DNA of 64,000 nucleotides from Mycobacterium sp. 1245111.1 (GTDB lineage Bacteria; Actinomycetota; Actinomycetes; Mycobacteriales; Mycobacteriaceae), in the NCBI RefSeq assembly GCF_001673405.1, contig NZ_LZLV01000093.1, forward strand, positions 22,336 to 86,335, given 5' to 3'. Numbering within the stretch: position 1 is the first letter of the stretch; each line of letters begins with the position of its first letter. Below are positions 32,677 to 41,718 of the stretch, piece after piece. The position numbers and the translations under genes are program-made. A model generated the notes under the pieces. The model ran no database searches and was not told the DNA's origin. It saw nothing but the letters and a program-made list of their open reading frames with translations.

Positions 32677-32985
32677 ATGCGGCTATCCCGGATCTTCAAC
32701 GGCGTCGAGCGAATCGACGTCGAGTGGACCATCCTCGGCCAACGCTATCGACTGCCGTCGATGACCCTCATGGTCGGCGCTCTGCTGGCCGGTGTCGCGA
32801 TCGCCACCGTCAGCTCCGCATGGCTCGGCGCAGCGGTCGCCGCACCCGCCGCGGCCGCCGTCATCTACGCCAACTGGCGCCTCAACCAAATGGACCAGGC
32901 CGGCGCCCTCGGCGAAATCACCCAGCTCGCTTTGTTGTGGCGCACTGCCCGCCGGCCCTACATCACCAACACCACAAGGATCTGA
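32677..32985 (+). CDS. VirB3-like small membrane protein
   Basis: 102 residues. After an N-terminal strand-like segment (ERIDVEWTILGQRYRLPSMT) two adjacent membrane helices (LMVGALLAGVAIATVSSAWL, AAVAAPAAAAVIYANWRLNQ) follow, as in VirB3/TcpE-type partners of VirB4. It ends eight bases before virB4, consistent with the usual virB3-virB4 coupling. Confidence 0.65.
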   Translation: MRLSRIFNGVERIDVEWTILGQRYRLPSMTLMVGALLAGVAIATVSSAWLGAAVAAPAAAAVIYANWRLNQMDQAGALGEITQLALLWRTARRPYITNTTRI

Positions 32986-32992
32986 CTTTCCT

Positions 32993-35797
32993 ATGGGCGA
33001 CTACTTTCCCGAGATCAAAAAGCAAGAAGGCAACGTCATCTACACCGGCGACGGCACCGTCTGGGCGACCTACCTACTCCGGGGAATCAACACCAACCCC
33101 TACGACGTCAACAAGATCGACGCCTGCCAAAGCTCCCACGAGCGACTGTTCACCCAGCTGTCGAAACTCGACGCCACCGAGTTCCTACTCCTGGGAGCAA
33201 AGGCTCAGACTCCCGCGCAAACGATCATGGCCCGCTGCTGCGCCGGCATCGACGACTTCACCCCGCAGAACTATCCGGAACTGCACGCGCAATTCAACGC
33301 GCTGTACCGCAAAGTCGCGATCACCCGCGAACTCGCCGAGTACCAACGCGTCTACTTCCTCGCCATCGGATTCCCCGTCGCCAGCTCCATCATCGAATCC
33401 CTGCTCTCCTCGGTCGCCGTTACCGACCCGCACCGCAACGTGTCTCGCCGCGCCATCACCGATCTGGAAAACCGGTACTTCCGCGCGCTGCCACGCGAGT
33501 ACACACCCATCCGCGCCACCGAAGAACACATCGACTGGGTATTCGACCGCGCCCGGCTGCGCGCGATCTCGGTGCCAGACTTCCCCGAGGCATCCACCAC
33601 CCGCACGGTGCGCCGCGGCCCACGCAGCTTCCCCGAAGTGCACATCAACAAAAACGCCGACACCGACGCCCTACTCGACGACTTCATCGCCAAGGTCAAA
33701 GATGACAACCCTGCGATGACCGAGCGCGGCAGCGGGCTACCCGCCGCCGCACTGAGCGCCGCCTGCTTGGCCGGCGCCGCGGCGGCCGCCTTCACCACCT
33801 ACCGCTGGATCAGCATCGCGCTGACCGTGCTCGCCATCGCCGCGATCGCCGCCGGGAGCGTCGCGGTGAAACGATCAACCCTGTCAGGCCGTAACACGTT
33901 GTTGCGCAACTTCAAATCGACCCGCTGGGCCCAACAGCTCAGCGTCCACAACGTCGATACCCGCTCCCCAGAATTTCCCGACGGCTACACCAGCTACCAA
34001 ACGCAAATCGCGGTTGCCCGCTACCCCTCGACCGCCAGCTTCGACATCAACACCTTCACCTATCTCGTCGACCAGGAGATCGGTGTCGACGCCGACTTCG
34101 CCTTGCGGTTCGACTTCTCCCAAGAACTGGTGAGCAAGACCGGAATGCGTCACGCCCGACAAGAACTCAACGCCGAAGACGCGGCCAACACCCAAGACGA
34201 ACTCGACGCCGAAGACTATGCCGACCGCCGCGAAGACCAACGCGAATTCCGGGCGCACGTCAAAGATGAACCCGCCCCGCGCGGAATGCGCGTCGCAGCG
34301 ATCTTCTCGTTCGCCCACCAAAACCGCGACATCCTCGCCGATCGCGTCAGCGCCCTCGAACAACACCTCACCGACCACGACTTCACGCCGATCACTCCTG
34401 TCGGCGGCCAATTCGAACTGTGGCAAGCGATGTTCCCGGGATCACCGTGCCCCGCAGTCGTCGACGACCTCAAAGGGACCACCACCACCGCACTGTTCAG
34501 TGGCTTCATGCCGATCCGGCGCACCGTGCTCGGCGACCCCGTCGGCATCCCGCTCATGATCAACGAAGAAAACGCGCTCGGCCAGATCGTGCACTGGGAC
34601 ATCCTGCACGCCACCGACAAAGGCAACGCGTCCATCTCGGCCACCGGCCGCCAGAACGCCGGCAAGTCCGAGTTCATCAAGAGCGTCATCGGATGGATGA
34701 ACGACCTTCACCTCTACGACCACATCTTCGATCAGGACCCCGACGGTGAATACGCGGTGTTCGCACAATCACTCACCCGTCCCGACATCGTCGATGTCTT
34801 CGACCCGACCGCGGCCGTCGGCGGCGGCAGCTCGCTGGACATCCTCAAATGCTTCGACCCCGCCACCGCCGCCCGCGTCTTCCTCGACCTGTGGCTGCCG
34901 CTGCTGGGATTCGATCGCCGCTCCGAGGAGGCCGCCATGCTGGCCCAGTTCGTGGCACCCGATTACCGGCAGGCCGCCCGCATCCACTCCACCCGCGCCC
35001 TCATCGACCACCTACTCACCGTCGCCAGCCCCGCCGCCCGCGCGCTGAATCTCGCGCTGTCCTCTTGGGCCCGACTGCCCTACACCCACACCTTCATCGA
35101 CCCGGTCGTCAACGGTCAGACGATCGAATACCCGGCGTTCACGCCGCGCGCGCGAACCGTGGTGTTCCGTACCCACAAGCTCACGGTGCACCGTCCGCGC
35201 CACGGCGAGACATCCGTTGCTGATGACTCGCAGAACTTCGCTGCGATGGCCTACACCGCGATCGCCCACCTCACCGCCGAACGCTTCGCGGCCATCACCG
35301 CGCCGTGCGCGTTCATCGCCGACGAACTCAAACTCCTCAAAGGCTCCAAAGTGCTCGAGCAGCTCGTCGAGAAACCCGACCGCATGGGCCGCAAAGCCAA
35401 GAACTTCGTCGTGATCGCCCACCAGCGCGACCCGGCCGCCGACGAACACACCGCCATGGTCGAACGCAAACTCGTACTGGCCCAGAAGGTTCGCGAGAAC
35501 GCAGCTGACGCGTTGCGCTCAGCGGACATTCCGCCGACCGAGCGGCTCGTGACCCGCCACGTGGAAGACACCTCGCCGCTTGACCCCGAAACCAGCTTGC
35601 CGATCCCAGGCCGCGCCGGCGAAGGCTGGTACAACGACAGCGGCAACATCGGCCGCGTCCGCACCCTCGGACACCTCATCGCCGCGCGCCGACGCTACAG
35701 CGACACCCGCTCCTCAACCCGTGTCCGTGTCCGCGATCTGGTCTCCGCACAGTCGACCAACGGCCACCCCGCGCACGCGGTCGAGGTGTCGCCGTGA
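32993..35797 (+). CDS. virB4: VirB4-like type IV secretion ATPase
   Basis: 934 residues from the ATG at 32993 (AAGGA upstream). The N-terminal third is VirB4-like; residues about 240-290 contain two membrane helices (LPAAALSAACLAGAAAAAFT, ISIALTVLAIAAIAAGSVAV), an unusual insertion. Walker A GRQNAGKSEF at about 551 opens the motor domain, with Walker B APCAFIADELKLL at about 775 and IAHQRDP motif after it. VirB4 energises assembly and DNA transport in type IV systems. The stop overlaps the next GTG by four bases. Confidence 0.85.
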   Translation: MGDYFPEIKKQEGNVIYTGDGTVWATYLLRGINTNPYDVNKIDACQSSHERLFTQLSKLDATEFLLLGAKAQTPAQTIMARCCAGIDDFTPQNYPELHAQFNALYRKVAITRELAEYQRVYFLAIGFPVASSIIESLLSSVAVTDPHRNVSRRAITDLENRYFRALPREYTPIRATEEHIDWVFDRARLRAISVPDFPEASTTRTVRRGPRSFPEVHINKNADTDALLDDFIAKVKDDNPAMTERGSGLPAAALSAACLAGAAAAAFTTYRWISIALTVLAIAAIAAGSVAVKRSTLSGRNTLLRNFKSTRWAQQLSVHNVDTRSPEFPDGYTSYQTQIAVARYPSTASFDINTFTYLVDQEIGVDADFALRFDFSQELVSKTGMRHARQELNAEDAANTQDELDAEDYADRREDQREFRAHVKDEPAPRGMRVAAIFSFAHQNRDILADRVSALEQHLTDHDFTPITPVGGQFELWQAMFPGSPCPAVVDDLKGTTTTALFSGFMPIRRTVLGDPVGIPLMINEENALGQIVHWDILHATDKGNASISATGRQNAGKSEFIKSVIGWMNDLHLYDHIFDQDPDGEYAVFAQSLTRPDIVDVFDPTAAVGGGSSLDILKCFDPATAARVFLDLWLPLLGFDRRSEEAAMLAQFVAPDYRQAARIHSTRALIDHLLTVASPAARALNLALSSWARLPYTHTFIDPVVNGQTIEYPAFTPRARTVVFRTHKLTVHRPRHGETSVADDSQNFAAMAYTAIAHLTAERFAAITAPCAFIADELKLLKGSKVLEQLVEKPDRMGRKAKNFVVIAHQRDPAADEHTAMVERKLVLAQKVRENAADALRSADIPPTERLVTRHVEDTSPLDPETSLPIPGRAGEGWYNDSGNIGRVRTLGHLIAARRRYSDTRSSTRVRVRDLVSAQSTNGHPAHAVEVSP

Positions 35798-37980
35798 CCT
35801 GGTTGCTACCCGCCACCCCGGCCCCCGTCGCGCCGGCGCTGACGACCCGCGCAGGCAACCCGTTCCTGGATTGGTTGCACCTGACCGACAGCGACGGCGG
35901 CTTGATCGCCCACTACCGGCTGATGCTCCAACCGGGAACGTTCGACATCTTGCACCGCGTGTTCTACTCCGGCCTCGCCGACTTCCTGTACTCCCTGGGC
36001 TACCTGCTCGGATCGTCCTATGCCACAGCACTTATCCGGCTCGTCCTCGACCCCAACCAGTGGCTGAATCCGATCACCGACTTCTACAACGGCATCACAG
36101 CCCAGGTGTATTCGCGCGTCCCGCCGACGGTGATCATGCTCGGCACCTTCGGCATCCTGATGCTCAGCGTCTTCGTGGTGCGCAGCGGCACATCGGCCGC
36201 CGGCTCACCGCAAGCCCGGATCGCCGCCTCCGCACCGCCGTCGACGTTTTCGCAGTGGATGCCGACGCATTCCAAAATCGGTAAGGCGCACTGGGATCGC
36301 CTGGGATCGGGCTTGACGATGATGGCGGTCGTCCTGGTGCTGGCGAACAACCCGTTCGCGATCATCCGCAACGTCATCGACGCACTGCTAGCCGGCGCCG
36401 GCTGGCTATCCATGAGCGGCGGCGCCAGCGGTCCCGCGCATGTGCAGACCGCGGCGACCACCGACATGATCCGCTCGATCACGTTCTTGGTGAACTACCG
36501 CGAGTTCCTCAATCCGGCCTGCGCACACCAATGGTCGGCGTCGATCAACATCGGCGGCGCCAACCCGCACTGCCTGACCGGCGCCCAACTCTCAGCAACA
36601 GACCCCGACCTGTGGACGGTGGCCCTTGCCTTGGCCGCGGTGTTCATCGCCTGGGCGGTACTGAGCTTCGCCGTCATTGTGGCCATGGAATTCGTCAAGC
36701 ACCTGTCCTTGACGATCGCCTACTTCATCGGCGCCACCTGGATCGCGGCGCTGACCCTGGCTAAGCGCCGCCCCTACGACCCGCTCGCCGAAGCCGCCGC
36801 CCGCGGGGGAGTGCACTTCTTCCAGGCCAGCATCGTTCTCTTCGTATCCGCAGCCGGCCCAACCCTTTTCCTGCATCTCATCACCTCGGTACTGACATTC
36901 CTGCCCACCCTGATTCAGGTCATCCTTTCCGCCGCCGGCTACTACATCTCCGGCAAAGTCATCCTCAAGGTGATGGAGAACCACACCTCGCTGCTCTCCC
37001 TGTTCCGCGACAAAATCAAACAGTCCAAGACCTGGACCAACCTGTACCCCCCCAACGCTCCGACGACCGTGGCCTCGACAGCGTTCGGCGGCATGGTCAG
37101 CCAGCCCACCACATGGGTGAAAGACCGCTACCAGCAAGCCATCACCAGCTCGACAGATACCTGGAACAAATTCCGCGACAGCGCCGGCACCTGGTCGCGC
37201 ACCCAGGACGGAAGTGACAACGTGGCAACCGACATCATCGCCGACACCCCGCAATTTCAAGCCGCGACGACTCGGGTCAAGCTCTACGACAAGCCCGTCG
37301 AACGCGTCACCATCACCGGCGCTGACACCCTGCCCGCCACGGCCAACGCCGGACCCGACGTCATCCCAGCCAGCGTGCTGGCCGCGCCCACCGCCGACGG
37401 CACGATGACACCAGCGATATCGGCGCCGGCCTCAGCGGCGTCATTCCCCGAACCGCCTGCAGGCGTGCCGCCGTACGTGTGGTTCCGTTCAGGGATACCG
37501 CAATTCGCCCCCCCGGCAGCACAATTCAGCGCCCCGCCGGTCGTGCCTCAGCTGCCGGCGGGGGCCACCGATATCGCCCCGATCACCGAGGCGCCATCTG
37601 CACCCGCGGGGCCGCGCTATTTCGAGCTGGCCCGCGCCCAGGCGCCCAGCCTGTACAACACACCGAACCCCACGCCCACCGTCGACGACGTCATCGAGAG
37701 ATCGACCCGGACCTACCGCGGGTACACCGCAGACAACTCGCCGCCGCACCGGGCCGCGCGCCGCAGCGCACCACCGGACCTGCGCTCGGTACTCACCGCG
37801 GCGCAATGGACTCAGAAGTTCAACCACCACCGAAATATGTTGCTGGCTCGCGGCTTTGAAGCGATCCCGCAACTTCCGGCCGACGAGGAGGACAACGAGC
37901 ACATCGTCCTGGCCACCGACCCGTCCGGTCAGATCCGTGTCGACGCCAAAAATGATCGTGGTTTCGGGGACTGGATCTGA
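35794..37980 (+). CDS. VirB6/TrbL-like polytopic membrane protein
   Basis: 728 residues. GTG start shares bases with the virB4 TGA (GTGA). At least six hydrophobic helices lie between residues 100 and 420 (TVIMLGTFGILMLSVFVV, WTVALALAAVFIAWAVLSFA, FQASIVLFVSAAGPTLFLHL, FLPTLIQVILSAAGYYISG), followed by a 300-residue Pro/Ala-rich cytoplasmic tail. Size, topology and position after VirB4 match VirB6-type channel proteins. Ends in TGATG with a mini-gene. Confidence 0.75.
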   Translation: MTWLLPATPAPVAPALTTRAGNPFLDWLHLTDSDGGLIAHYRLMLQPGTFDILHRVFYSGLADFLYSLGYLLGSSYATALIRLVLDPNQWLNPITDFYNGITAQVYSRVPPTVIMLGTFGILMLSVFVVRSGTSAAGSPQARIAASAPPSTFSQWMPTHSKIGKAHWDRLGSGLTMMAVVLVLANNPFAIIRNVIDALLAGAGWLSMSGGASGPAHVQTAATTDMIRSITFLVNYREFLNPACAHQWSASINIGGANPHCLTGAQLSATDPDLWTVALALAAVFIAWAVLSFAVIVAMEFVKHLSLTIAYFIGATWIAALTLAKRRPYDPLAEAAARGGVHFFQASIVLFVSAAGPTLFLHLITSVLTFLPTLIQVILSAAGYYISGKVILKVMENHTSLLSLFRDKIKQSKTWTNLYPPNAPTTVASTAFGGMVSQPTTWVKDRYQQAITSSTDTWNKFRDSAGTWSRTQDGSDNVATDIIADTPQFQAATTRVKLYDKPVERVTITGADTLPATANAGPDVIPASVLAAPTADGTMTPAISAPASAASFPEPPAGVPPYVWFRSGIPQFAPPAAQFSAPPVVPQLPAGATDIAPITEAPSAPAGPRYFELARAQAPSLYNTPNPTPTVDDVIERSTRTYRGYTADNSPPHRAARRSAPPDLRSVLTAAQWTQKFNHHRNMLLARGFEAIPQLPADEEDNEHIVLATDPSGQIRVDAKNDRGFGDWI

Positions 37981-38054
37981 TGATCAACCACCTATCAACA
38001 TTAAACTTCGCCGTAATAATGGTCGGCACCGCGCCACAGGGGGCACTCACATGA
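37980..38054 (+). CDS. Coupling mini-gene before the EspI-like ATPase, 24 aa
   Basis: MINHLSTLNFAVIMVGTAPQ plus four residues. Its ATG shares the A of the previous TGA (TGATG) and its TGA overlaps the next ATG (ATGA at 38051-38054). It contains TAAACTTCGCCGTA, also found before espG. It may be a leader peptide linking the T4SS and T7SS gene blocks. Confidence 0.5.
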   Translation: MINHLSTLNFAVIMVGTAPQGALT

Positions 38055-39829
38055 AATTCAGCAGCAGCGACATGGACAACGACGCCCTGCGCAAGGCGTA
38101 CAACCAGTTCAACCCGTCTGGCGGCGACGCAGCGGGCGGCGCCCAAACCGACTCGCCCGCAGGGAAAGCACCCACTCCGCCAACCCACGACGTCGGAGAT
38201 AACGCCGCCGCCGCCGAGCCAACTCACGTTGAGGAATCGGCCGCTGAACACGCACCGACATCACCGCCGCCGCCCGCCGCCGACGACCCCGAGCGGACCG
38301 CTCACACCCCGCTGCGCCCACCCGCCGAACCGACGCCCCATCACGCCAGCCCTACCGCACCGCCTGAGTCCAGCCAGACGCCGCCGTCTGTCACTACGCA
38401 CCGAAGGAACCCACCCACAGTGTCTGACGACAACCCGCTATACCGCGACCGCAGCGCCACCCCCGAGCCCGCCGCCGCAAGCGAATACACCTCTCACACC
38501 ACCGAACTCCAACTCGGCGACCTGTCGATTCCGCCGCGCCCGCCCACCGAGGCACCCCGCCGGCACATCGCCCAGCCGCCCTACGAGCCCAGCGCCCCCG
38601 CAGTGCGCCGCCAGCCCCCAGCCGCACCCGAGCCGCCGCGGCCCGCCGCGCCGGTCAGCGGTCCGCAACACAACCCGCTGACGGGACCCGCTGTGCCGCA
38701 ACGACACACCGACAACCCCTACCCGCCGGCGCCCCGCCGGCCACGCAGCGACTGGCCGCCCGCCGCCGCGCAGCCTTCGCAGCGGCCCTACGACCCCGCA
38801 GACGACTCGCGGCCCCACGCCTTCAACCAGTGGGCACCCACCCGCCCGCCGGCGCCGGAAGACTACGGCCAACCGGCCCAGGAGGTGAGGTTCGGTCCGA
38901 GCTCGCGCCGCGCCGGCTTCTCCGACCCCGGCGGGGACCGGTCGTTCACGCTGCAGAATCAGCGCCGCGAAGGACCCCAGCAGGGATGGCGCGGGGCGCT
39001 GCACCGCATGCATGTCCCGATCGGCAAGGGGCAAAGCGAAATTGACTTCGATCTCGACATCGCCCGGATCAACAAGATCATCCGCTACCCGAAGGTGATC
39101 GGCTTCGCCTCACCCAAAGGCGGCGTCGGTAAAACGGTGTCGGCCATGGCGATCGCCTCCACCATCGCCGCTCACCGGCAGAAGGGTGAAGTCGTGGCGG
39201 TCGACACCGACCACAACGGATCGCTGGCCCGCCGGGTGCGCGGCGATCAGATCAGCAGCATCAAACGGTTCGTCGAAGACGTGAACCTGAACTCGACCAA
39301 CGACGTCAAGGCACACATGCAGAGCAACCATCACCGGTTGTCTGTGCTGGGTTCCAGCCGCGAGCCGCTCGAGACGCCGCTGACGGCCGACGAGTACCTT
39401 GACGCGCTGCAGGTCCTGCAGGCCGGGCATCTGTTCACCATCGTCGACATGGACACCTCGGCGGCCACCCCGGCCTACGAGACGATCATGCGCAGCCTCG
39501 ACGCCCTCGTCGTGGTGACCGCCACGTCACTGGACAGTGCCGAGGCCAGCCAAGACATGATGGATTGGATCCGCGCTCGCGGACTCACGGAATTGTCCAC
39601 GCGCACAGTAATTCTGATCAACCACCAGTCCCCGGCCAAGCCGCACCTCGACCTCGACGCGACCGTGTCGCACTTCCGTAACACCGAGGAACACGAGGTC
39701 CGCGAAATCCACTGGGACGAGCACCTCGCCGAGGCCGGTCCGATCAACCTCGACCTACTCAACAAAGCGACCCGACGCGCGTTCGTCAACGTCGCCGCCC
39801 TGCTCGTCGACAGCCTGCCATCCGGCTAA
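38051..39829 (+). CDS. EspI-like MinD/ParA-type ATPase with Pro-rich N-terminus
   Basis: 592 residues. The first 320 are disordered, rich in Pro, Ala and Arg. The C-terminal 270 form a MinD/ParA-type ATPase: VIGFASPKGGVGKTVSA holds the deviant Walker A at about 355, VVAVDTDHNGSLARR switch I and LFTIVDMDTSAATPA Walker B. The same layout is found in EspI (Rv3876) of ESX-1 and similar proteins of ESX-2 and -5, which regulate secretion by cell ATP status. The ATG overlaps the preceding mini-gene. It starts the second ESX block. Confidence 0.85.
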   Translation: MKFSSSDMDNDALRKAYNQFNPSGGDAAGGAQTDSPAGKAPTPPTHDVGDNAAAAEPTHVEESAAEHAPTSPPPPAADDPERTAHTPLRPPAEPTPHHASPTAPPESSQTPPSVTTHRRNPPTVSDDNPLYRDRSATPEPAAASEYTSHTTELQLGDLSIPPRPPTEAPRRHIAQPPYEPSAPAVRRQPPAAPEPPRPAAPVSGPQHNPLTGPAVPQRHTDNPYPPAPRRPRSDWPPAAAQPSQRPYDPADDSRPHAFNQWAPTRPPAPEDYGQPAQEVRFGPSSRRAGFSDPGGDRSFTLQNQRREGPQQGWRGALHRMHVPIGKGQSEIDFDLDIARINKIIRYPKVIGFASPKGGVGKTVSAMAIASTIAAHRQKGEVVAVDTDHNGSLARRVRGDQISSIKRFVEDVNLNSTNDVKAHMQSNHHRLSVLGSSREPLETPLTADEYLDALQVLQAGHLFTIVDMDTSAATPAYETIMRSLDALVVVTATSLDSAEASQDMMDWIRARGLTELSTRTVILINHQSPAKPHLDLDATVSHFRNTEEHEVREIHWDEHLAEAGPINLDLLNKATRRAFVNVAALLVDSLPSG

Positions 39830-39873
39830 ACCACCACCGCTACCACACACCAACAACCACAAGGGGGAACACC

Positions 39874-40197
39874 ATGTCCGACACCAACGTCATCACCGAC
39901 CGCCACGCCATCGCCGACGCCGTGACCGCCGGCCTCCAGGAACTCGACCAGCTCGCCGGCAACTACCGACAGGCCCAGGAGCAGGTCGCTGTCGCCCAGA
40001 CCGCCGAAGCGCAGGCCGCCGAGATCTATACCGACAAGATCAACGAGGTCCTCGCCACCGGCTGGGCCACACCGGCGGGCCTGGCCGCCCAGGGGCATGA
40101 AGTACCTAAGAAGCGCGCCAGCACCCGCGCCAAGCGGGCCGCCAACAGCGAGCACGGAGAACAGGATTCAACGGACAACCCCGACCACGAGCGCTGA
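39874..40197 (+). CDS. Hypothetical protein, 107 aa
   Basis: Unrecognised. A helical coiled-coil-like first half (ADAVTAGLQELDQLAGNYRQ, AQEQVAVAQTAEAQAAEIYT) and a basic, charged tail (PKKRASTRAKRAANSEHGEQ). AAGGGGGAA precedes the ATG. Lies between the EspI-like gene and eccD, the position where ESX loci often encode a WXG100 protein; the helical half could play that role, though no W-x-G is present. Confidence 0.7.
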   Translation: MSDTNVITDRHAIADAVTAGLQELDQLAGNYRQAQEQVAVAQTAEAQAAEIYTDKINEVLATGWATPAGLAAQGHEVPKKRASTRAKRAANSEHGEQDSTDNPDHER

Positions 40198-40233
40198 CCA
40201 CAGGCCCGTTGACGAGCGAAAAGAAAGCTGATC

Positions 40234-41718
40234 GTGGCAACCACACAAGCTGAAGCACGCGTGCAGATCACCGTGCCCGGACACGTCATCGACGTGCCCA
40301 TGTCGAACTACGCACTGATCGGCGACTGCCTCGCCGAACTCATCCCGTTCCTCACCCGCGAGCTCGACCGCGCCGGAAAAGACTCCAGTTGGCTTAACGA
40401 TCCCAGCGCCCACTGGACACTTCGCCGACCCTTCCAGAGTCAGCCGCTGGACCCCGAGAAGACCCTCGAGGACGAGAAAGTCCGCGACGGCTCCCGGCTC
40501 CTCCTGGTGAAAAAGGACCCCGGAGAGAAGTATCCGCCGCTCATCGACGACGTCGCCGAAGCCATCACCTACTGGCTCAAAGAACACTTCCCGTCCTGGG
40601 ACGGCCGGATCTCCCGGCGCATCAGCCTCGTACTGCTACCCGCCGTCATCGCATTCGTCTGTGCACTGAGCACCTTCTGGGCCGCCCAGACTCAGCCCGG
40701 CCTGGCGACACGGCTCACTGTGTGCGGCATCATGGGCGCCGGCGCGATCCTGGTCACCGCGATCGCGCTCGTCGTCTCCCGCACAGACCAAGACCAATAC
40801 GGCCCCCTCGTCGTGCCGTTTCTGACCATGACCTACCTACTGGCCGGCACCGCTTCACTGCTCGTCACGCCACGACCACTGGGCATCCACCAGCTCGTCG
40901 CCGCCGGCGCAACTCTGTTCACGCTCTCGGTCTGCCTGGCCGTGGTCACCCGCGCCAACGCACGCCTGCACTACGGGGTAGCCGCAGCGTCGGCCGCGGT
41001 CACCGCCATCGCAGCCCTGAACATGATGTATCGCAGCCCCACCGCCGTCCTCGGAGTCCAGCTGATCACCCTGTGCTTTTTCGTCATGCTCGGCAGCTCG
41101 CGCATATCGCTTGCGCTGGCACGGATCTCGCTGCCCTACGTGCCCGCCACCGGCGAAAGTTACATCGGCGGCAACGACCGCCCCGGCGACCTCGACGCCG
41201 GCAAACTGCCCCGCGACGGCCACGCCAACGACTCCATCCTCAACCAAGAAGAACAAACCCTCACCGCCTACGAATGCCTCGTCGGCATCCTCACCGGCGC
41301 ACTCACCATCATCTGCGCCTCCGGATGGTTCACCGGCCGCAGCCTCGACAACCACAACTGGCTGATCTTCCTGTTCATGCTGACCATCGCCCTGGCCCTG
41401 GTGTACCGAGGCAAAAGCTACGACGATGCGCGCCTGCAAGGCATCACTCTGGTGGCCACAACCATCCTCGTCGCCACCTTCGCCGGAGGCCTCATCGCCT
41501 CACCCGCCTACGCCGAAAACCAAACCCGCGCAGCGATAGTCATCGGACTACTGGTCTTCTCCACGATCCTGGCCGCGATCTACTCCATCCAGCAACGGCG
41601 CATCGTGAGCCCGATCGTCACCAAAGGACTCGAACTGTTCGAACGCGTCCTCTACGCCTCACCGCTGGTCTACGTCGTGCTCGCCATGGACCTCTACCAA
41701 AAAGCGAGGGCCCGCTGA
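40234..41718 (+). CDS. eccD: EccD, ESX transmembrane channel component
   Basis: 494 residues from a GTG. The first 90 residues form the ubiquitin-like domain (QITVPGHVIDVPMSNYALIG ... GSRLLLVKKD); about eleven membrane helices follow (ISLVLLPAVIAFVCALSTFW, IMGAGAILVTAIALVVS, LVFSTILAAIYSI). EccD lines the ESX inner-membrane pore as a dimer around EccC. Standard length. Stop and mycP start overlap (TGATG). Confidence 0.96.
   Translation: MATTQAEARVQITVPGHVIDVPMSNYALIGDCLAELIPFLTRELDRAGKDSSWLNDPSAHWTLRRPFQSQPLDPEKTLEDEKVRDGSRLLLVKKDPGEKYPPLIDDVAEAITYWLKEHFPSWDGRISRRISLVLLPAVIAFVCALSTFWAAQTQPGLATRLTVCGIMGAGAILVTAIALVVSRTDQDQYGPLVVPFLTMTYLLAGTASLLVTPRPLGIHQLVAAGATLFTLSVCLAVVTRANARLHYGVAAASAAVTAIAALNMMYRSPTAVLGVQLITLCFFVMLGSSRISLALARISLPYVPATGESYIGGNDRPGDLDAGKLPRDGHANDSILNQEEQTLTAYECLVGILTGALTIICASGWFTGRSLDNHNWLIFLFMLTIALALVYRGKSYDDARLQGITLVATTILVATFAGGLIASPAYAENQTRAAIVIGLLVFSTILAAIYSIQQRRIVSPIVTKGLELFERVLYASPLVYVVLAMDLYQKARAR

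Noticed and set aside
40722..41717. Upstream extension of the mycosin frame
   Set aside because: It is the shadow of eccD; the signal peptide and TGATG junction fix the mycosin start at 41718.
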